A DNA stretch of 64,000 nt, from contig JAFXSH010000043.1 in NCBI GenBank assembly GCA_017525805.1, positions 12,638-76,637 on the forward strand. The letters run 5' to 3'. A model generated the notes under the pieces. That model saw nothing but the letters and a program-made list of their open reading frames with translations, had not been told where the DNA came from and ran no database searches. The translations under genes and the position numbers were made by a program. Numbering within the stretch: position 1 is the first letter of the stretch; every line of letters begins with the position of its first letter. This DNA comes from Clostridia bacterium (GTDB lineage: Bacteria > Bacillota_A > Clostridia > Christensenellales > Aristaeellaceae). Positions 18,737-27,054 of the stretch are shown here, piece after piece.

Positions 18737-19579
18737 TCAGGATAACGGCGTTGAGATGGGCGGGAAGCCCGCCGTGCCGGTCACTTGCAGCACGATCACC
18801 GCCGCGCCGATCAGGAACACATACAGGGCAAACCAGACGAAGGAAACCTTGTTGATGATTTTCAGCATGGTACGGGCGGTAAAGAAGCCTACCACCGCCG
18901 CCAGCACCACGCCCACAATAATGGGAACAAGGTTTTCGGTCAGGAAACCGAAAGCGCCCAGCTCGTAAGCGTCCTTCCCCTCTAAGATCAGGCTGCCCAC
19001 CACAGCGGGTGCGCTCATAAGAAAAGAAAACTTGATGGCGTCGCGTTTGGTCAGCCCTGTGACGGTTCCGCCCAAAGTAGTAGAGCCGCTGCGGGAAACG
19101 CCGGGAATCATGGCCACGGCCTGAAAGCAGCCCATGACCAAAGCATCCGTTACGCCCACCTGTTTTTTCTGAGCATGCTTGCCCCGCTTGCTGAACATTT
19201 CGGCCAGCAGCAGGAACACGCCGGTTACCAGGAAGCCGATGCCAAGAAATCCGCCGCCGAATACCGTGTCGATATCCATGTCAACGGCCTTGAGGCCGAG
19301 CTTTACTACCAGAGCGGGCAGGGAGGCCACAATCAGCAGCCCCAACAGCTTGGACCGGAACAGGTTTTTCAGGATGCCCATCCAGTCTTCCCAGAAGACC
19401 ACCGCCACGGCAGTCAGCGTGCCCACGTGGAGCAGTACGGTGAGCAGCATCATGGACATGGAATCAGCCTCTGAGCCCATCAGCCGTTGGGCTACCTCCA
19501 AATGGCCGCTGGAGGAAATGGGCAGGAATTCTGCCAGCCCCTGGATCACGCCTAAAATGGCTGTTTGGATAATATTCAT
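18737..19579 (-). CDS. uppP: undecaprenyl-diphosphatase
   Basis: A 280-residue polytopic membrane enzyme (UppP/BacA) that removes a phosphate from undecaprenyl diphosphate, recycling the cell-wall lipid carrier. The family motifs are clear: GVIQGLAEFLPISSSGHL near the N-terminus with the conserved Glu and Ser, and IPGVSRSGSTT in the middle. The start was placed at 19579, eight bases after AAAGGA. The frame extends 24 codons upstream into the promoter region. The neighbouring yitT gene reads the same way, but uppP has its own promoter. Confidence 0.95.
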   Translation of the reverse strand: MNIIQTAILGVIQGLAEFLPISSSGHLEVAQRLMGSEADSMSMMLLTVLLHVGTLTAVAVVFWEDWMGILKNLFRSKLLGLLIVASLPALVVKLGLKAVDMDIDTVFGGGFLGIGFLVTGVFLLLAEMFSKRGKHAQKKQVGVTDALVMGCFQAVAMIPGVSRSGSTTLGGTVTGLTKRDAIKFSFLMSAPAVVGSLILEGKDAYELGAFGFLTENLVPIIVGVVLAAVVGFFTARTMLKIINKVSFVWFALYVFLIGAAVIVLQVTGTAGFPPISTPLS

Positions 19580-19622
19580 TATCTTGGTCCTTTCTCCGTT
19601 CCATGCGCGAAACGACAATATC

Positions 19623-19651
19623 ATCATAACACCACTGGAAAAAACATGCAA
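19623..19651 (-). promoter_or_regulatory. sigma-A promoter of uppP
   Basis: On the minus strand TTGCAT, 17 bp, TATGAT. It lies just after the yitT stop codon, with a leader of about 37 nt. Confidence 0.72.
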
Positions 19652-19670
19652 GAGGCGTTTTGCGGCGTTC

Positions 19671-20540
19671 TCAGTTATCCCCGTTCAGGGCGCTGAACCC
19701 CTCGCCCAAGGTTTCGTGGGTGTCGGTGATGAACATGAAAGCTTTTCCGTCCTCCTGATGGACGATTTTTTTCATGGGGATCACTTCCCGCTGGGTCACC
19801 ACGCTGATGAGCAGGGTGTGGTTTTTCCCGCTGTACGCGCCGGTGGCGGACAGCATGGTGACGCCCCGTTCCATCTCCCGAATGATGCGGCCGGAGATGT
19901 TTTCTGCTTGGTTGGTGATGATGAAGCATGCCTTGGACGAACCAAAGCCGGCCAGCACCAGATCCACCGCTTTGGCGCTGACGAAAATGCAAATGAGGGC
20001 GTACAGGGCGGCACGGGTGCTCATGGTGAAAGCGGCGCAAAGAATCACGGCGCAGTCCACCATAAACAGGAACATGCCCACGGTAACGATAGGGAATTTT
20101 TTATGCACCATGCGGGCGATCATGTCCGATCCGCCGGTGGTGGCCCCGCCCCGCAGGATCAGCCCTAAACCCACGCCCAGTACCAGCGCCCCGTATACCG
20201 AACCCAGCAGGATATCGTCGGTCAGGGGCGGCAGCCGCAAAAGATCAATGAACGCGGAAAACAGCAGCGTTGCGACAAGGGAACGGAACACGAACACCTT
20301 GCCCATGGCTTTCCAGCCGATCACAAACAAAGGCAGGTTCAGCGCCATGCTGGTGATACCCACCGGCCAGCCCCATAAGTAATTGAAAATGGTGGCGATG
20401 CCTGTAAGCCCTCCGGGGGCGATATTGTTGGGCACCAGGAACAGCGGGTATGCCGTGCCGCCGATCAGGCAGCCCAGCACGATTTCAATATAGGCGATCA
20501 GCCGCTCGTTTTTCAGGTGTTTTTGGGCAAAAGACGGCAA
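19671..20540 (-). CDS. YitT family membrane protein (DUF161/DUF2179)
   Basis: A 289-residue protein with about five membrane helices in the first 200 residues. They include the family pattern PNNIAPGGLTGIATIF and the repeat-like ILRGGATTGGSDMIARMV. A cytoplasmic DUF2179 domain follows at the C-terminus (GVTMLSATGAYSGKNHTLLISVV, then ITDTHETLGEGF). Function is unknown; the family is proposed to be transport-related. Translation starts at TTG, eight bases after AGGGAGG. No strong promoter is visible directly upstream. Confidence 0.9.
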   Translation of the reverse strand: MPSFAQKHLKNERLIAYIEIVLGCLIGGTAYPLFLVPNNIAPGGLTGIATIFNYLWGWPVGITSMALNLPLFVIGWKAMGKVFVFRSLVATLLFSAFIDLLRLPPLTDDILLGSVYGALVLGVGLGLILRGGATTGGSDMIARMVHKKFPIVTVGMFLFMVDCAVILCAAFTMSTRAALYALICIFVSAKAVDLVLAGFGSSKACFIITNQAENISGRIIREMERGVTMLSATGAYSGKNHTLLISVVTQREVIPMKKIVHQEDGKAFMFITDTHETLGEGFSALNGDN

Positions 20541-20635
20541 AAGAAAAACCTCCCTTCGGAGTGAGTGTGATTCATCAGACGGTATTGTATTCTTTCTTTT
20601 CTTTCGGTTTCCTTCCCTTTTTCAAAAAAATGTGC

Positions 20636-20641
20636 TATAAT
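20636..20641 (+). promoter_or_regulatory. -10 element upstream of the DUF4317 gene
   Basis: A perfect TATAAT about 50 bp before the DUF4317 start. No convincing -35 sits 17 bp upstream (TTCCCT), so this is a tentative promoter. Confidence 0.45.
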
Positions 20642-20691
20642 CCTTTCCTGGCGGTTTTCCGCGATTACCAAAAAAACGATAAGAGGTAGCT

Positions 20692-21822
20692 ATGAATAAG
20701 AAAGATATTGGCGAAATCAAGCGCCGTTTCAATCTGGAGCACAACAATATCACCTGCATCCGGGGCTGCTATGTGAACAATCAGGGGGAAGTGATTTCCG
20801 CTTTCAGCCGTTCTCTGGTGGGCATGGCGCAGGAAGAAACGGAAAAATACTTAGCGATTTTTAAGCGCACCCTGTCCGGAACCCAGGGGCAGAACCTGAT
20901 CGATATCGATTTCGACCCGGAGCGGATTTCCGGGTCCCCCGAGCATCAATTGCTGACCGCCCTTAAGGATACCGCTCTCAAGGACGATGAAACGGTGGAA
21001 TATTTCTTTCAGCAGATCATCGCCAATCTGAAAATGGAGGACCATTATCTGATCCTTCTCATGCACGACGGCTACGACGTGCCTTACCGCTCCAAGCAGG
21101 ATGACAGCAAGGATTTGGAAATGTCCGACGAGGTGTTTCATTACATCCTGTGCAGCGTATGTCCGGTAAAGCTCACCAAGCCCACCCTTTCCTATGACGC
21201 GGGCAGCAATGATTTCCGCAGCAAGGAGTCGGACTGGATCGTGGGAGCGCCGGAAATGGGTTTCCTGTTCCCTGCCTTTGAGGAAAGGGCCGCTAATATT
21301 TCTCAAGCCCTTTACTATACCAGGGACACATCGGAAAGCCATGATGATTTCGTAAACGCTGTGTTCCGGTCCGACCTGCCCATGCCCGCGGAACAGCAGC
21401 GGGAGGTATTCCAAACCCTGCTGGAGCAAACGCTGCGGGAGGAATGCAGTATGGAAGTGATGCAGGCGGTGCACGAGCAGGTAATGGAAAAATTGGAAGA
21501 ACAGAAGGCGGACAAGCATGCCGAGCCTTTAAAGCTGACCAAGTATGATGTGACGGACGTGCTGGCGGAATGCGGCGTATCCACCGCCCGCATGGAAGCC
21601 TTTAATGATCAGTACGACCAGGCGTTCGGCGAACAGGCCCGCATCAGCGCCGTGAACATCACCAGCCCCAAGCAGTTTGAGGTAAAAACGCCCAGCGTGA
21701 TGATCAAAATCAATTCCGATCGAACCGACCTGGTGGAAACACGGGTGATCGACGGCCACGCCTACATTCTCATCCGCGCCGACGAGGGCGTGGAGGTGAA
21801 CGGCGTGAGCGTGACGGTGTGA
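20692..21822 (+). CDS. DUF4317 domain protein
   Basis: A 376-residue soluble protein matching the DUF4317 family, found mainly in Clostridia and of unknown function. Recognisable parts are the start MNKKDIGEIKRRFNLEHNNI followed by TCIRGCYVNNQGEVI, and SWLS-free acidic middle segments with YFFQQII. There is no signal peptide or membrane helix. The ribosome site AAGAGGTAG is close to the ATG. It stands alone and ends at a strong terminator. Confidence 0.88.
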   Translation: MNKKDIGEIKRRFNLEHNNITCIRGCYVNNQGEVISAFSRSLVGMAQEETEKYLAIFKRTLSGTQGQNLIDIDFDPERISGSPEHQLLTALKDTALKDDETVEYFFQQIIANLKMEDHYLILLMHDGYDVPYRSKQDDSKDLEMSDEVFHYILCSVCPVKLTKPTLSYDAGSNDFRSKESDWIVGAPEMGFLFPAFEERAANISQALYYTRDTSESHDDFVNAVFRSDLPMPAEQQREVFQTLLEQTLREECSMEVMQAVHEQVMEKLEEQKADKHAEPLKLTKYDVTDVLAECGVSTARMEAFNDQYDQAFGEQARISAVNITSPKQFEVKTPSVMIKINSDRTDLVETRVIDGHAYILIRADEGVEVNGVSVTV

Positions 21823-21855
21823 CGATACGCGATCTGTCAGCATGGACAGCATAAG

Positions 21856-21897
21856 CAAGAGAACCGGCCAGGAAAGGCCGATCCTCTTGTTTTTTTC
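21856..21897 (+). terminator. rho-independent terminator of the DUF4317 gene
   Basis: CAAGAG pairs with CTCTTG, with an inner GGCC/GGCC stem, followed by seven T residues. It lies between two converging genes. Confidence 0.85.
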
Positions 21898-21909
21898 AGT
21901 CCCCATCGA

Positions 21910-23442
21910 TTATCGTTTATAAGCCAGTACCGGCGTACCGGCCCGGGGAGAGGCCGGCATAGATGGATTGAGCCGGTTGATTTCGTCCAGCGGCAGGCGG
22001 CAGCGTTTGGCCGCGTCCCACAGGGTTTCACCCGGCTGGAGGTAATACAGCGTGATGCCCCGAAACGTTTCCTGGGCCGGTACGGGCTGCGCGTCCACTA
22101 ACACCTGAGCTTCCTGCTTGCGCACGCCGTCGGCGTTCAGGCGCAGGATATATTTGATTTCGGCCCGGTCACCCGTCACCGCGCTGGGATCTACCTGGGA
22201 CGCGGAAAGGAATAGATGATCTTCCGGCAGCGCCTGGGTGTCGAACAGGATATGGAAGGGTTCTTCCTGACGCACGCTTACAGGGACCGCGCTGTCATCG
22301 GTCTGATAAATCAGCGTGATATCCAGAATGCCGTCCGCCGCCAATTTATCCTTCTGCCGCTGGGCTTCCACCAGCACGGGGCGCACGAAGGCCAGCAGCG
22401 CCGTTTTCATCCGGGGGCTGCCCTCCGGCAGGGTGAGCACCGTGCGTCCGCTTTCCGCCGCGGTTTCGTTTACGGTACCGTCCCGGAACACCACCTGCTG
22501 AGCGCGCGTTTCCAAGGCGTCCCCTTCGGTGGTGAATACGTCCTTGAGCACGGTCAGGCTGCTGTCCTCCACGGCGGTCATTTCCGTGGTCAACTGGATT
22601 TCCGCCCGCATGATCCGTCCGTTTTCGCTCTCCTGGCTCAGCACCGCCGTATCCCGTACCAGGGTGCGGGCGGTCAGCGCGCTGCCCATGGCGCCGGAAA
22701 GCGTCACCTGCTGCTCGTAAGGGGCGGTATGGCGGGTGTATACCAGGGGACGGCCCGGCAGATCGGCAGTGTGACAGGCTTCGATGGCCACGGTGCCGGT
22801 CACCGTAGCCACACCGTCGCTGCCCGCCAGAATATCTTCCACCTGCGCCTGGGCTGTGGCGAAAAGAGTATCCTTGATTTTCAGCACGTCGGACAGTTCA
22901 AATTCTTCCCGCAGCAAGGTCTGGCTTTCTCCTTCGCCCACCGTGCGCTGCAAGGCGATGACTTGGGTGGCCCGCTCCACGGGCATATCCGGGGCCGCGT
23001 CCTGGATATAGGATACGGACCGGGGCAGCGCAGCTTCCGCCGTCAAATTGACGATGGCCTGGAGCAGAAGACGTCCGTTGAAGGTTTTGGCAGAGGCGCG
23101 CTGCACCTGCGCCCGTGGCTTTAAGCGCACCGCGGCGGGAGGGGTATCCTCCACGGTCAGGGGCATGGCCTGGGAAAAGTCCGCCGACGCCTCCAGGGCG
23201 TTCACGCGGGCAAGATCGCCCTGGGCGTACAATACGTGAAAGGTCACCCGTCCGTCCGCTGTGATGCGGCTGCCCGCCAGCTCGCCGCCGTTCACCTGCA
23301 CCGTCGCGTCGGTGTAATAGACCCTTGCTTCTTCCCGCAGTCCGCCCGGCAGCGCTACCTCAGCCTCCACCGTCACTTGGGTGGGCTTGGCGGAAATGAT
23401 TTGCTCTGTTTCCATATTTTCACGAATCCATTGCATTTCCAT
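21910..23442 (-). CDS. SipL-like spore-coat morphogenesis protein (DUF3794/SPOCS + LysM)
   Basis: A 510-residue protein with repeated SPOCS (DUF3794) domains and a C-terminal LysM domain (YYLQPGETLWDAAKRCRLPLDEINRLNP type). This is the architecture and length of SipL, which binds SpoIVA and anchors the spore coat in Clostridioides difficile. That points to a spore-forming lineage. The start at 23442 follows AGGAGG by seven bases; six upstream codons in the open frame are discarded. The assignment to SipL rather than another SPOCS-LysM protein is by architecture only. Confidence 0.82.
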   Translation of the reverse strand: MEMQWIRENMETEQIISAKPTQVTVEAEVALPGGLREEARVYYTDATVQVNGGELAGSRITADGRVTFHVLYAQGDLARVNALEASADFSQAMPLTVEDTPPAAVRLKPRAQVQRASAKTFNGRLLLQAIVNLTAEAALPRSVSYIQDAAPDMPVERATQVIALQRTVGEGESQTLLREEFELSDVLKIKDTLFATAQAQVEDILAGSDGVATVTGTVAIEACHTADLPGRPLVYTRHTAPYEQQVTLSGAMGSALTARTLVRDTAVLSQESENGRIMRAEIQLTTEMTAVEDSSLTVLKDVFTTEGDALETRAQQVVFRDGTVNETAAESGRTVLTLPEGSPRMKTALLAFVRPVLVEAQRQKDKLAADGILDITLIYQTDDSAVPVSVRQEEPFHILFDTQALPEDHLFLSASQVDPSAVTGDRAEIKYILRLNADGVRKQEAQVLVDAQPVPAQETFRGITLYYLQPGETLWDAAKRCRLPLDEINRLNPSMPASPRAGTPVLAYKR

Positions 23443-23546
23443 ATCGTTCCCTCCTATCAATCCTGTCCATGGTTATGCGGGAACACCTGGAAATATACGC
23501 GCTTAATATTTCCCCTCATCGGGACAGCTTTGCGAAGAAATTGTAT

Positions 23547-23585
23547 ACGATAAAGGGCCACCGTTTTCGCGGCAGCCCCTTAAAT
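23547..23585 (-). terminator. possible terminator after the GtrA gene
   Basis: On the minus strand AAGGGGCTGCCG pairs, with one bulge and two wobble pairs, with CGGTGGCCCTT, followed by TTATCG. The stem is good but the U-tract is weak. Confidence 0.4.
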
Positions 23586-23601
23586 ACCGGGTCAAAATGG
23601 A

Positions 23602-24159
23602 TCAAGCGGCTTTTTCTTCCTTGGCTTCGGGGAAGATGATCTTGTTGACGAAGAAGAAGATCACCATGGATACGCCGCCGTTGAGGACGGTGGTGCCGAT
23701 GTTGTATATCCAGTCGGGTACGAACTTGGCGGCCACGGCTACCCAGATGCAGTTGATGGAATTCACGATGCAGGTGATCACGATGAACGCCAGCAGATAC
23801 CACAGCATTTGATACCAGATATTCCCCTTGCTGCGGAAAACCAGGCTGCGCTGAATGGGGAAGTTGATGCACTCGCCGATCACCATGGCGATCATGTAAG
23901 CTACGAAGTACCTCAGGCCCCCGTGGGCGGCGTCATAGCCTAAGATGTTCCATTTGAAGGTTTCTCCAAACAGCGTCACGTCAATGCCCGGCCACCCAAA
24001 ATCCTTTTCGGGCAGACTGGTGAGCAGTTTGGGCAGGAATTGCAGAATCAGGTATTTGAGCACCGTGACCGCGTTGCTCACGATCACAAACAGCCCGCCC
24101 TCCCGAATCCATTTGGCGGCGGCGGGATGCTTTTCGGCAAAGTCGCTCCAGAATTTCAT
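23602..24159 (-). CDS. GtrA-like membrane protein
   Basis: A 185-residue protein with about four membrane helices. The GtrA signature of asparagine-phenylalanine then arginine, valine-phenylalanine is present as INFPIQRSLVFRSKGN. GtrA proteins are thought to flip or help transfer lipid-linked sugars for cell-surface polysaccharides. The segment at about 45-80 between helices is longer than usual. The start has CAGGAGT eight bases upstream. It is transcribed alone; the serine dehydratase genes are upstream in the same direction but separated by a promoter. Confidence 0.8.
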   Translation of the reverse strand: MKFWSDFAEKHPAAAKWIREGGLFVIVSNAVTVLKYLILQFLPKLLTSLPEKDFGWPGIDVTLFGETFKWNILGYDAAHGGLRYFVAYMIAMVIGECINFPIQRSLVFRSKGNIWYQMLWYLLAFIVITCIVNSINCIWVAVAAKFVPDWIYNIGTTVLNGGVSMVIFFFVNKIIFPEAKEEKAA

Positions 24160-24234
24160 TTTGTATCACTCCTGTACGCATCTTCAGTATGAAAGCACAG
24201 TCCTGCCAAAGAGCAGGCCTGTTCTCTCCGCTTC

Positions 24235-24263
24235 ATCATAAGTGAAATAACGCTCATTGCCAA
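24235..24263 (-). promoter_or_regulatory. sigma-A promoter of the GtrA gene
   Basis: On the minus strand TTGGCA, 17 bp, TATGAT. The leader of about 70 nt contains a small CCTGC/GCAGG hairpin. Confidence 0.78.
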
Positions 24264-24323
24264 GGCTGGTTAAAAAAACGAATTTTTCTGCCTGTTGTGT
24301 TTGATTGACGCAAAAGGACGGCG

Positions 24324-25229
24324 TCAGGATGCGGGATTGGTTTCCTGGCCGTTGCCGAAAACCTGCTTTTGCAGCCGCTGGCCGGTAGGCGTCGCCGCCA
24401 GGCCGCCTTTGGCCGTCTCCTTAAGGGAATCAGGCAGCGCGTCGCCCACCCTGCGCATGGCGTCCAAGCATTCGTCCACGGGGATTTTGGCTTCGATGCC
24501 CGCCAGGGCCAGATCGGCGCTGGAAAAGGCAATCACCAGGCCGGATACGTTTCGTTTGATGCAGGGGATTTCCACCAGCCCGGCCACCGGGTCGCATACC
24601 AGCCCCAGCTGATTGGCGATGGCGATGGCGCAGGCGTCCGCGCACTGAGCGGGGGTGCCGCCCATCAACTCCACCAGGGCCGCCGCGGCCATGGCTGCGG
24701 CGCTGCCGCATTCCGCCTGACAGCCGCCCTGGGCTCCCGCCACGCTGGCGCGTCCGGCGATCACCATGCCGAAAGCCCCGGCGGTAAACATGGACATGAC
24801 CACGGCTTTTTCATCAAATCCCCGATCCTCCCATAGGGATACCAGACAGCCGGGCAGGATGCCGCAGCTGCCCGCCGTGGGGGCGGCTACGATTTTGCCC
24901 ATGGAAGCGTTGCATCCGGCTACGGCCAGCGCCCGGGAAATGGCCTTTGACAGCAGCGTGCCGCATAAGCCCCCGCCGTTTTGTTCGGCGTAGGCTTTCA
25001 TTTTATAACCCTCGCCGCCAGTGAGGCCGGACATGGATTTCTGGTTTTCCTCCTGGCCCGCTTTCACGGAGGCGTTCATCACCAGGAAATCCAGTTCCAT
25101 TTTTTCATATAGCTCCATGGGAGAAAGCTCCATGGCTTCGGCCTGATCGGCAAGCACCAGTTCGCTGATTTTTAAGCCCCGCTTTTCCGCTTCCCGCACC
25201 AGTTCGCCGATGGAATCGTATGTCAGCAT
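24324..25229 (-). CDS. sdaAA: L-serine dehydratase, iron-sulfur dependent, alpha subunit
   Basis: This 301-residue alpha subunit deaminates L-serine to pyruvate and ammonia with an oxygen-sensitive [4Fe-4S] cluster. The cluster cysteines are visible in PTAGSCGILPG, GGCQAECGSA and CDPVAGLVEIPC. It follows the beta subunit gene by 18 bp and shares its promoter. The two-chain form is the one usual in Clostridia and Bacilli. Confidence 0.96.
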   Translation of the reverse strand: MLTYDSIGELVREAEKRGLKISELVLADQAEAMELSPMELYEKMELDFLVMNASVKAGQEENQKSMSGLTGGEGYKMKAYAEQNGGGLCGTLLSKAISRALAVAGCNASMGKIVAAPTAGSCGILPGCLVSLWEDRGFDEKAVVMSMFTAGAFGMVIAGRASVAGAQGGCQAECGSAAAMAAAALVELMGGTPAQCADACAIAIANQLGLVCDPVAGLVEIPCIKRNVSGLVIAFSSADLALAGIEAKIPVDECLDAMRRVGDALPDSLKETAKGGLAATPTGQRLQKQVFGNGQETNPAS

Positions 25230-25247
25230 CTTTCTTCGCTCCTTCCA

Positions 25248-25916
25248 TTATATCCGGCGCACCAGAATCGCGTTGGTAACGTGTTCAATATGCCGGATAG
25301 CGCTGATCAGCTCTTCCGGCGGCTGGCCGTCGATCTCAATGGTCATGATTGCGTCGCCGCCCTTACGCTGCCGGGTCAGATGAAAATTGGATATGTTCAG
25401 CTCCGCGTATTCCCAATGCATGAGCTGCGTCACTGCGGCAATGACACCCGGCTTGTCCCGGTGCATGACCAGGATGGTGTTGTTTTCCCCGTTGAATTCC
25501 ACTTTCATCCCGTCGATCTGGTTCACCAGGATATTTCCGCCGCCCACGCTGGCGCCCTGCATTACGCCCTCTCCGCCGTCTTCCAAGAAATAATGGATGC
25601 GGGCGGTGTTGGGATGGGCGTCCTTGATGTCCTCTTTGATAAATTCGTAGGCGATGCCCCGATCCCGCGCGATGGTCAGGGCGTCCCGGATTTCCGGCGA
25701 ATAGCTGTGATAGCCCATGATGCCCGCCAGCAGCGCCCGGTCCGTTCCGTGGCCCTTGTAGGTCTGGGCAAAGGAGCCGGACAGGGTGATTTCCACCTTG
25801 CGAAGCTTTCGGCTGTCGATCAGCTTATTGGCTACCCGCCCCAAGCGCACCGCACCCGCTGTGTGGGAACTGGATGGCCCGATCATTACAGGGCCAATGA
25901 TGTCAAAAACGTTCAT
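25248..25916 (-). CDS. sdaAB: L-serine dehydratase, iron-sulfur dependent, beta subunit
   Basis: A 222-residue beta subunit. The N-terminal domain has the family pattern DIIGPVMIGPSSSHTAGAVR, and an ACT-type regulatory domain lies near 145-222 (NTILVMHRDKPGVIAAVTQLM). It pairs with SdaAA encoded 18 bp downstream. AGGGGG lies seven bases before the ATG. Confidence 0.96.
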   Translation of the reverse strand: MNVFDIIGPVMIGPSSSHTAGAVRLGRVANKLIDSRKLRKVEITLSGSFAQTYKGHGTDRALLAGIMGYHSYSPEIRDALTIARDRGIAYEFIKEDIKDAHPNTARIHYFLEDGGEGVMQGASVGGGNILVNQIDGMKVEFNGENNTILVMHRDKPGVIAAVTQLMHWEYAELNISNFHLTRQRKGGDAIMTIEIDGQPPEELISAIRHIEHVTNAILVRRI

Positions 25917-25970
25917 GGCGTTTCCCCCTGATTTTTCTTTTTGGTGCGGAAAAGGTATTGGCTTTTGTTT

Positions 25971-25999
25971 ATTATAGCCGGTATTTGGCCGGAAATCAA
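25971..25999 (-). promoter_or_regulatory. sigma-A promoter of the sdaAB-sdaAA operon
   Basis: On the minus strand TTGATT, 17 bp, TATAAT. The spacer contains a CCGG...CCGG inverted pair that could be an operator. Confidence 0.8.
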
Positions 26000-26031
26000 A
26001 TAAATTATTATCGCCGGTCAGACGCCTGTTG

Positions 26032-26044
26032 GATAACGGTTATC
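26032..26044. repeat. GATAAC-G-GTTATC palindrome
   Basis: A perfect six-base inverted repeat around one G, between the sda and rpmH promoters. It is a possible protein-binding site. It also contains TTATC, the start of a DnaA box, but no full box follows. Confidence 0.5.
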
Positions 26045-26056
26045 AGGGAATCCACA

Positions 26057-26097
26057 AATTCGGAAAATTCGGAAAACCACGGGAATAATTCGGAAAA
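26057..26097 (+). repeat. three direct repeats of AATTCGGAAAA upstream of rpmH
   Basis: Identical 11-mers begin at 26057, 26066 and 26087. The first two overlap by two bases, and the third starts 21 bp (two helical turns) after the second and ends 4 bp before the -35 of rpmH. They probably bind an activator or repressor. Confidence 0.7.
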
Positions 26098-26101
26098 TCC
26101 C

Positions 26102-26130
26102 TTGACATCTGGCCGTTGGACGGCTATACT
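26102..26130 (+). promoter_or_regulatory. strong sigma-A promoter of rpmH
   Basis: A consensus TTGACA, 17 bp, TATACT. The leader of about 83 nt contains a perfect AATGCC/GGCATT hairpin at 26175-26191. Confidence 0.9.
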
Positions 26131-26219
26131 GTAATAGCTGTTTTTGTGGCGATCTGATCACAATGCGCAAGCTGAATGCCAAACAGGCATTTTGAAACTT
26201 AGAAGGAGTTGTTGCCATC

Positions 26220-26354
26220 ATGAAACGTACTTATCAGCCCAAGAAACGCCAGCGCAATAAGGTGCACGGTTTCCGCGCCCGCATGAGCACCAAGAATGGA
26301 CGGCGCGTGCTGTCCCGCCGCCGCAACCGCGGCCGGAAGGAACTGACGGTCTGA
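26220..26354 (+). CDS. rpmH: 50S ribosomal protein L34
   Basis: A 44-residue, strongly basic protein with the invariant L34 pattern: [18 protein letters not shown] at the start and an arginine-rich end ([16 protein letters not shown]). It is part of the large ribosomal subunit. AGGAG lies upstream of the ATG. It is first in the rpmH-rnpA-yidD-yidC-khpB operon, an order conserved in Firmicutes. Confidence 0.98.
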   Translation: MKRTYQPKKRQRNKVHGFRARMSTKNGRRVLSRRRNRGRKELTV

Positions 26355-26391
26355 TCCGTTCGCTCCAGCTTTCTTGCATTGCATGGCTTAG

Positions 26392-26443
26392 CCCGCCCCT
26401 GCCGCTTGCCAGAAGAGTCTGACCTGTGGGGGGCGGGTTTGTT
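26392..26443 (+). terminator. attenuator-type hairpin between rpmH and rnpA
   Basis: CCCGCCCC pairs with GGGGCGGG across a loop of about 30 bases, followed by TTTGTT. The interrupted U-run suggests partial termination, which would make more rpmH than rnpA transcript. Confidence 0.55.
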
Positions 26444-26470
26444 CGTGCGTAATTCCGCCCGGAGGATGAG

Positions 26471-26809
26471 ATGGAAAAGCAGTATCGCCTGCGCAAAAAC
26501 GGGCAGTTCCGCTATGTATACAAAAAAGGAAAAGGAAGCGCCTGCAAGGAAATCTCTCTGGGCTATGTGAAAGGCAACAGGCTGCTGGCCGGATTCGCGG
26601 TGAGCAAGAAAATCGGTAACGCGGTGACCAGGAACCGGGTGAAGCGCCGCCTGCGGGAAGCGTTCCGCCTGGAGCTGCCGGGCCTCAAAAAAGGCCTGTA
26701 CGTGGTCACGGCCAGGGAGCCGTCCGCCCAGGCGGATTACCATAAGCTGGCGGGATCCCTCAAATACCTGCTCAGAAAGCAGGGGCTGTATCAGGAAGAA
26801 AAGCAATGA
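26471..26809 (+). CDS. rnpA: ribonuclease P protein component
   Basis: This 112-residue basic protein helps RNase P RNA cut the 5' leader from tRNA precursors. The RNR signature is [17 protein letters not shown] near the middle, and the N-terminal [15 protein letters not shown] is typical. The ribosome site is GGAGGATGAG. The 3' end overlaps yidD by four bases. Confidence 0.97.
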   Translation: MEKQYRLRKNGQFRYVYKKGKGSACKEISLGYVKGNRLLAGFAVSKKIGNAVTRNRVKRRLREAFRLELPGLKKGLYVVTAREPSAQADYHKLAGSLKYLLRKQGLYQEEKQ

Positions 26810-27054
26810 AGAAACTGATGCTGTTTCTGATCCGGTTCTATAAGCGGAACATCAGCCCCCATACAAAACCGGCTTGCCGCTATATCCCCACATGCTCGGA
26901 ATACGCGCAGACAGCCATTGAACGTTTCGGGGCGGCCCGGGGCGGCGCCATGGCTATGAAGCGCATCCTGCGCTGCAATCCCTTTTTCAAGGGAGGATAC
27001 GATCCGGTGCCGGAAGCACCCAGCGCTATCATTAGGAGGGACGAAAATCCTTGA
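26806..27054 (+). CDS. yidD: membrane protein insertion efficiency factor YidD
   Basis: An 82-residue protein with the family core: [20 protein letters not shown], then SEYA and the end [14 protein letters not shown]. YidD assists insertion of proteins into the membrane and lies between rnpA and yidC in most bacteria. Its start overlaps the rnpA stop and its stop overlaps the yidC TTG start, so the three genes are translationally coupled. Confidence 0.97.
   Translation: MKKLMLFLIRFYKRNISPHTKPACRYIPTCSEYAQTAIERFGAARGGAMAMKRILRCNPFFKGGYDPVPEAPSAIIRRDENP

Noticed and set aside
20614..20660. Leftward promoter for yitT
   Set aside because: TTGAAA and TACAAT are both present on the minus strand but about 30 bp apart, too far for one promoter.
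26032..26060. DnaA boxes / replication origin upstream of rpmH
   Set aside because: TTATC fragments and AATCCACA are present but no full TTATCCACA box, and dnaA is not adjacent; an origin cannot be claimed.
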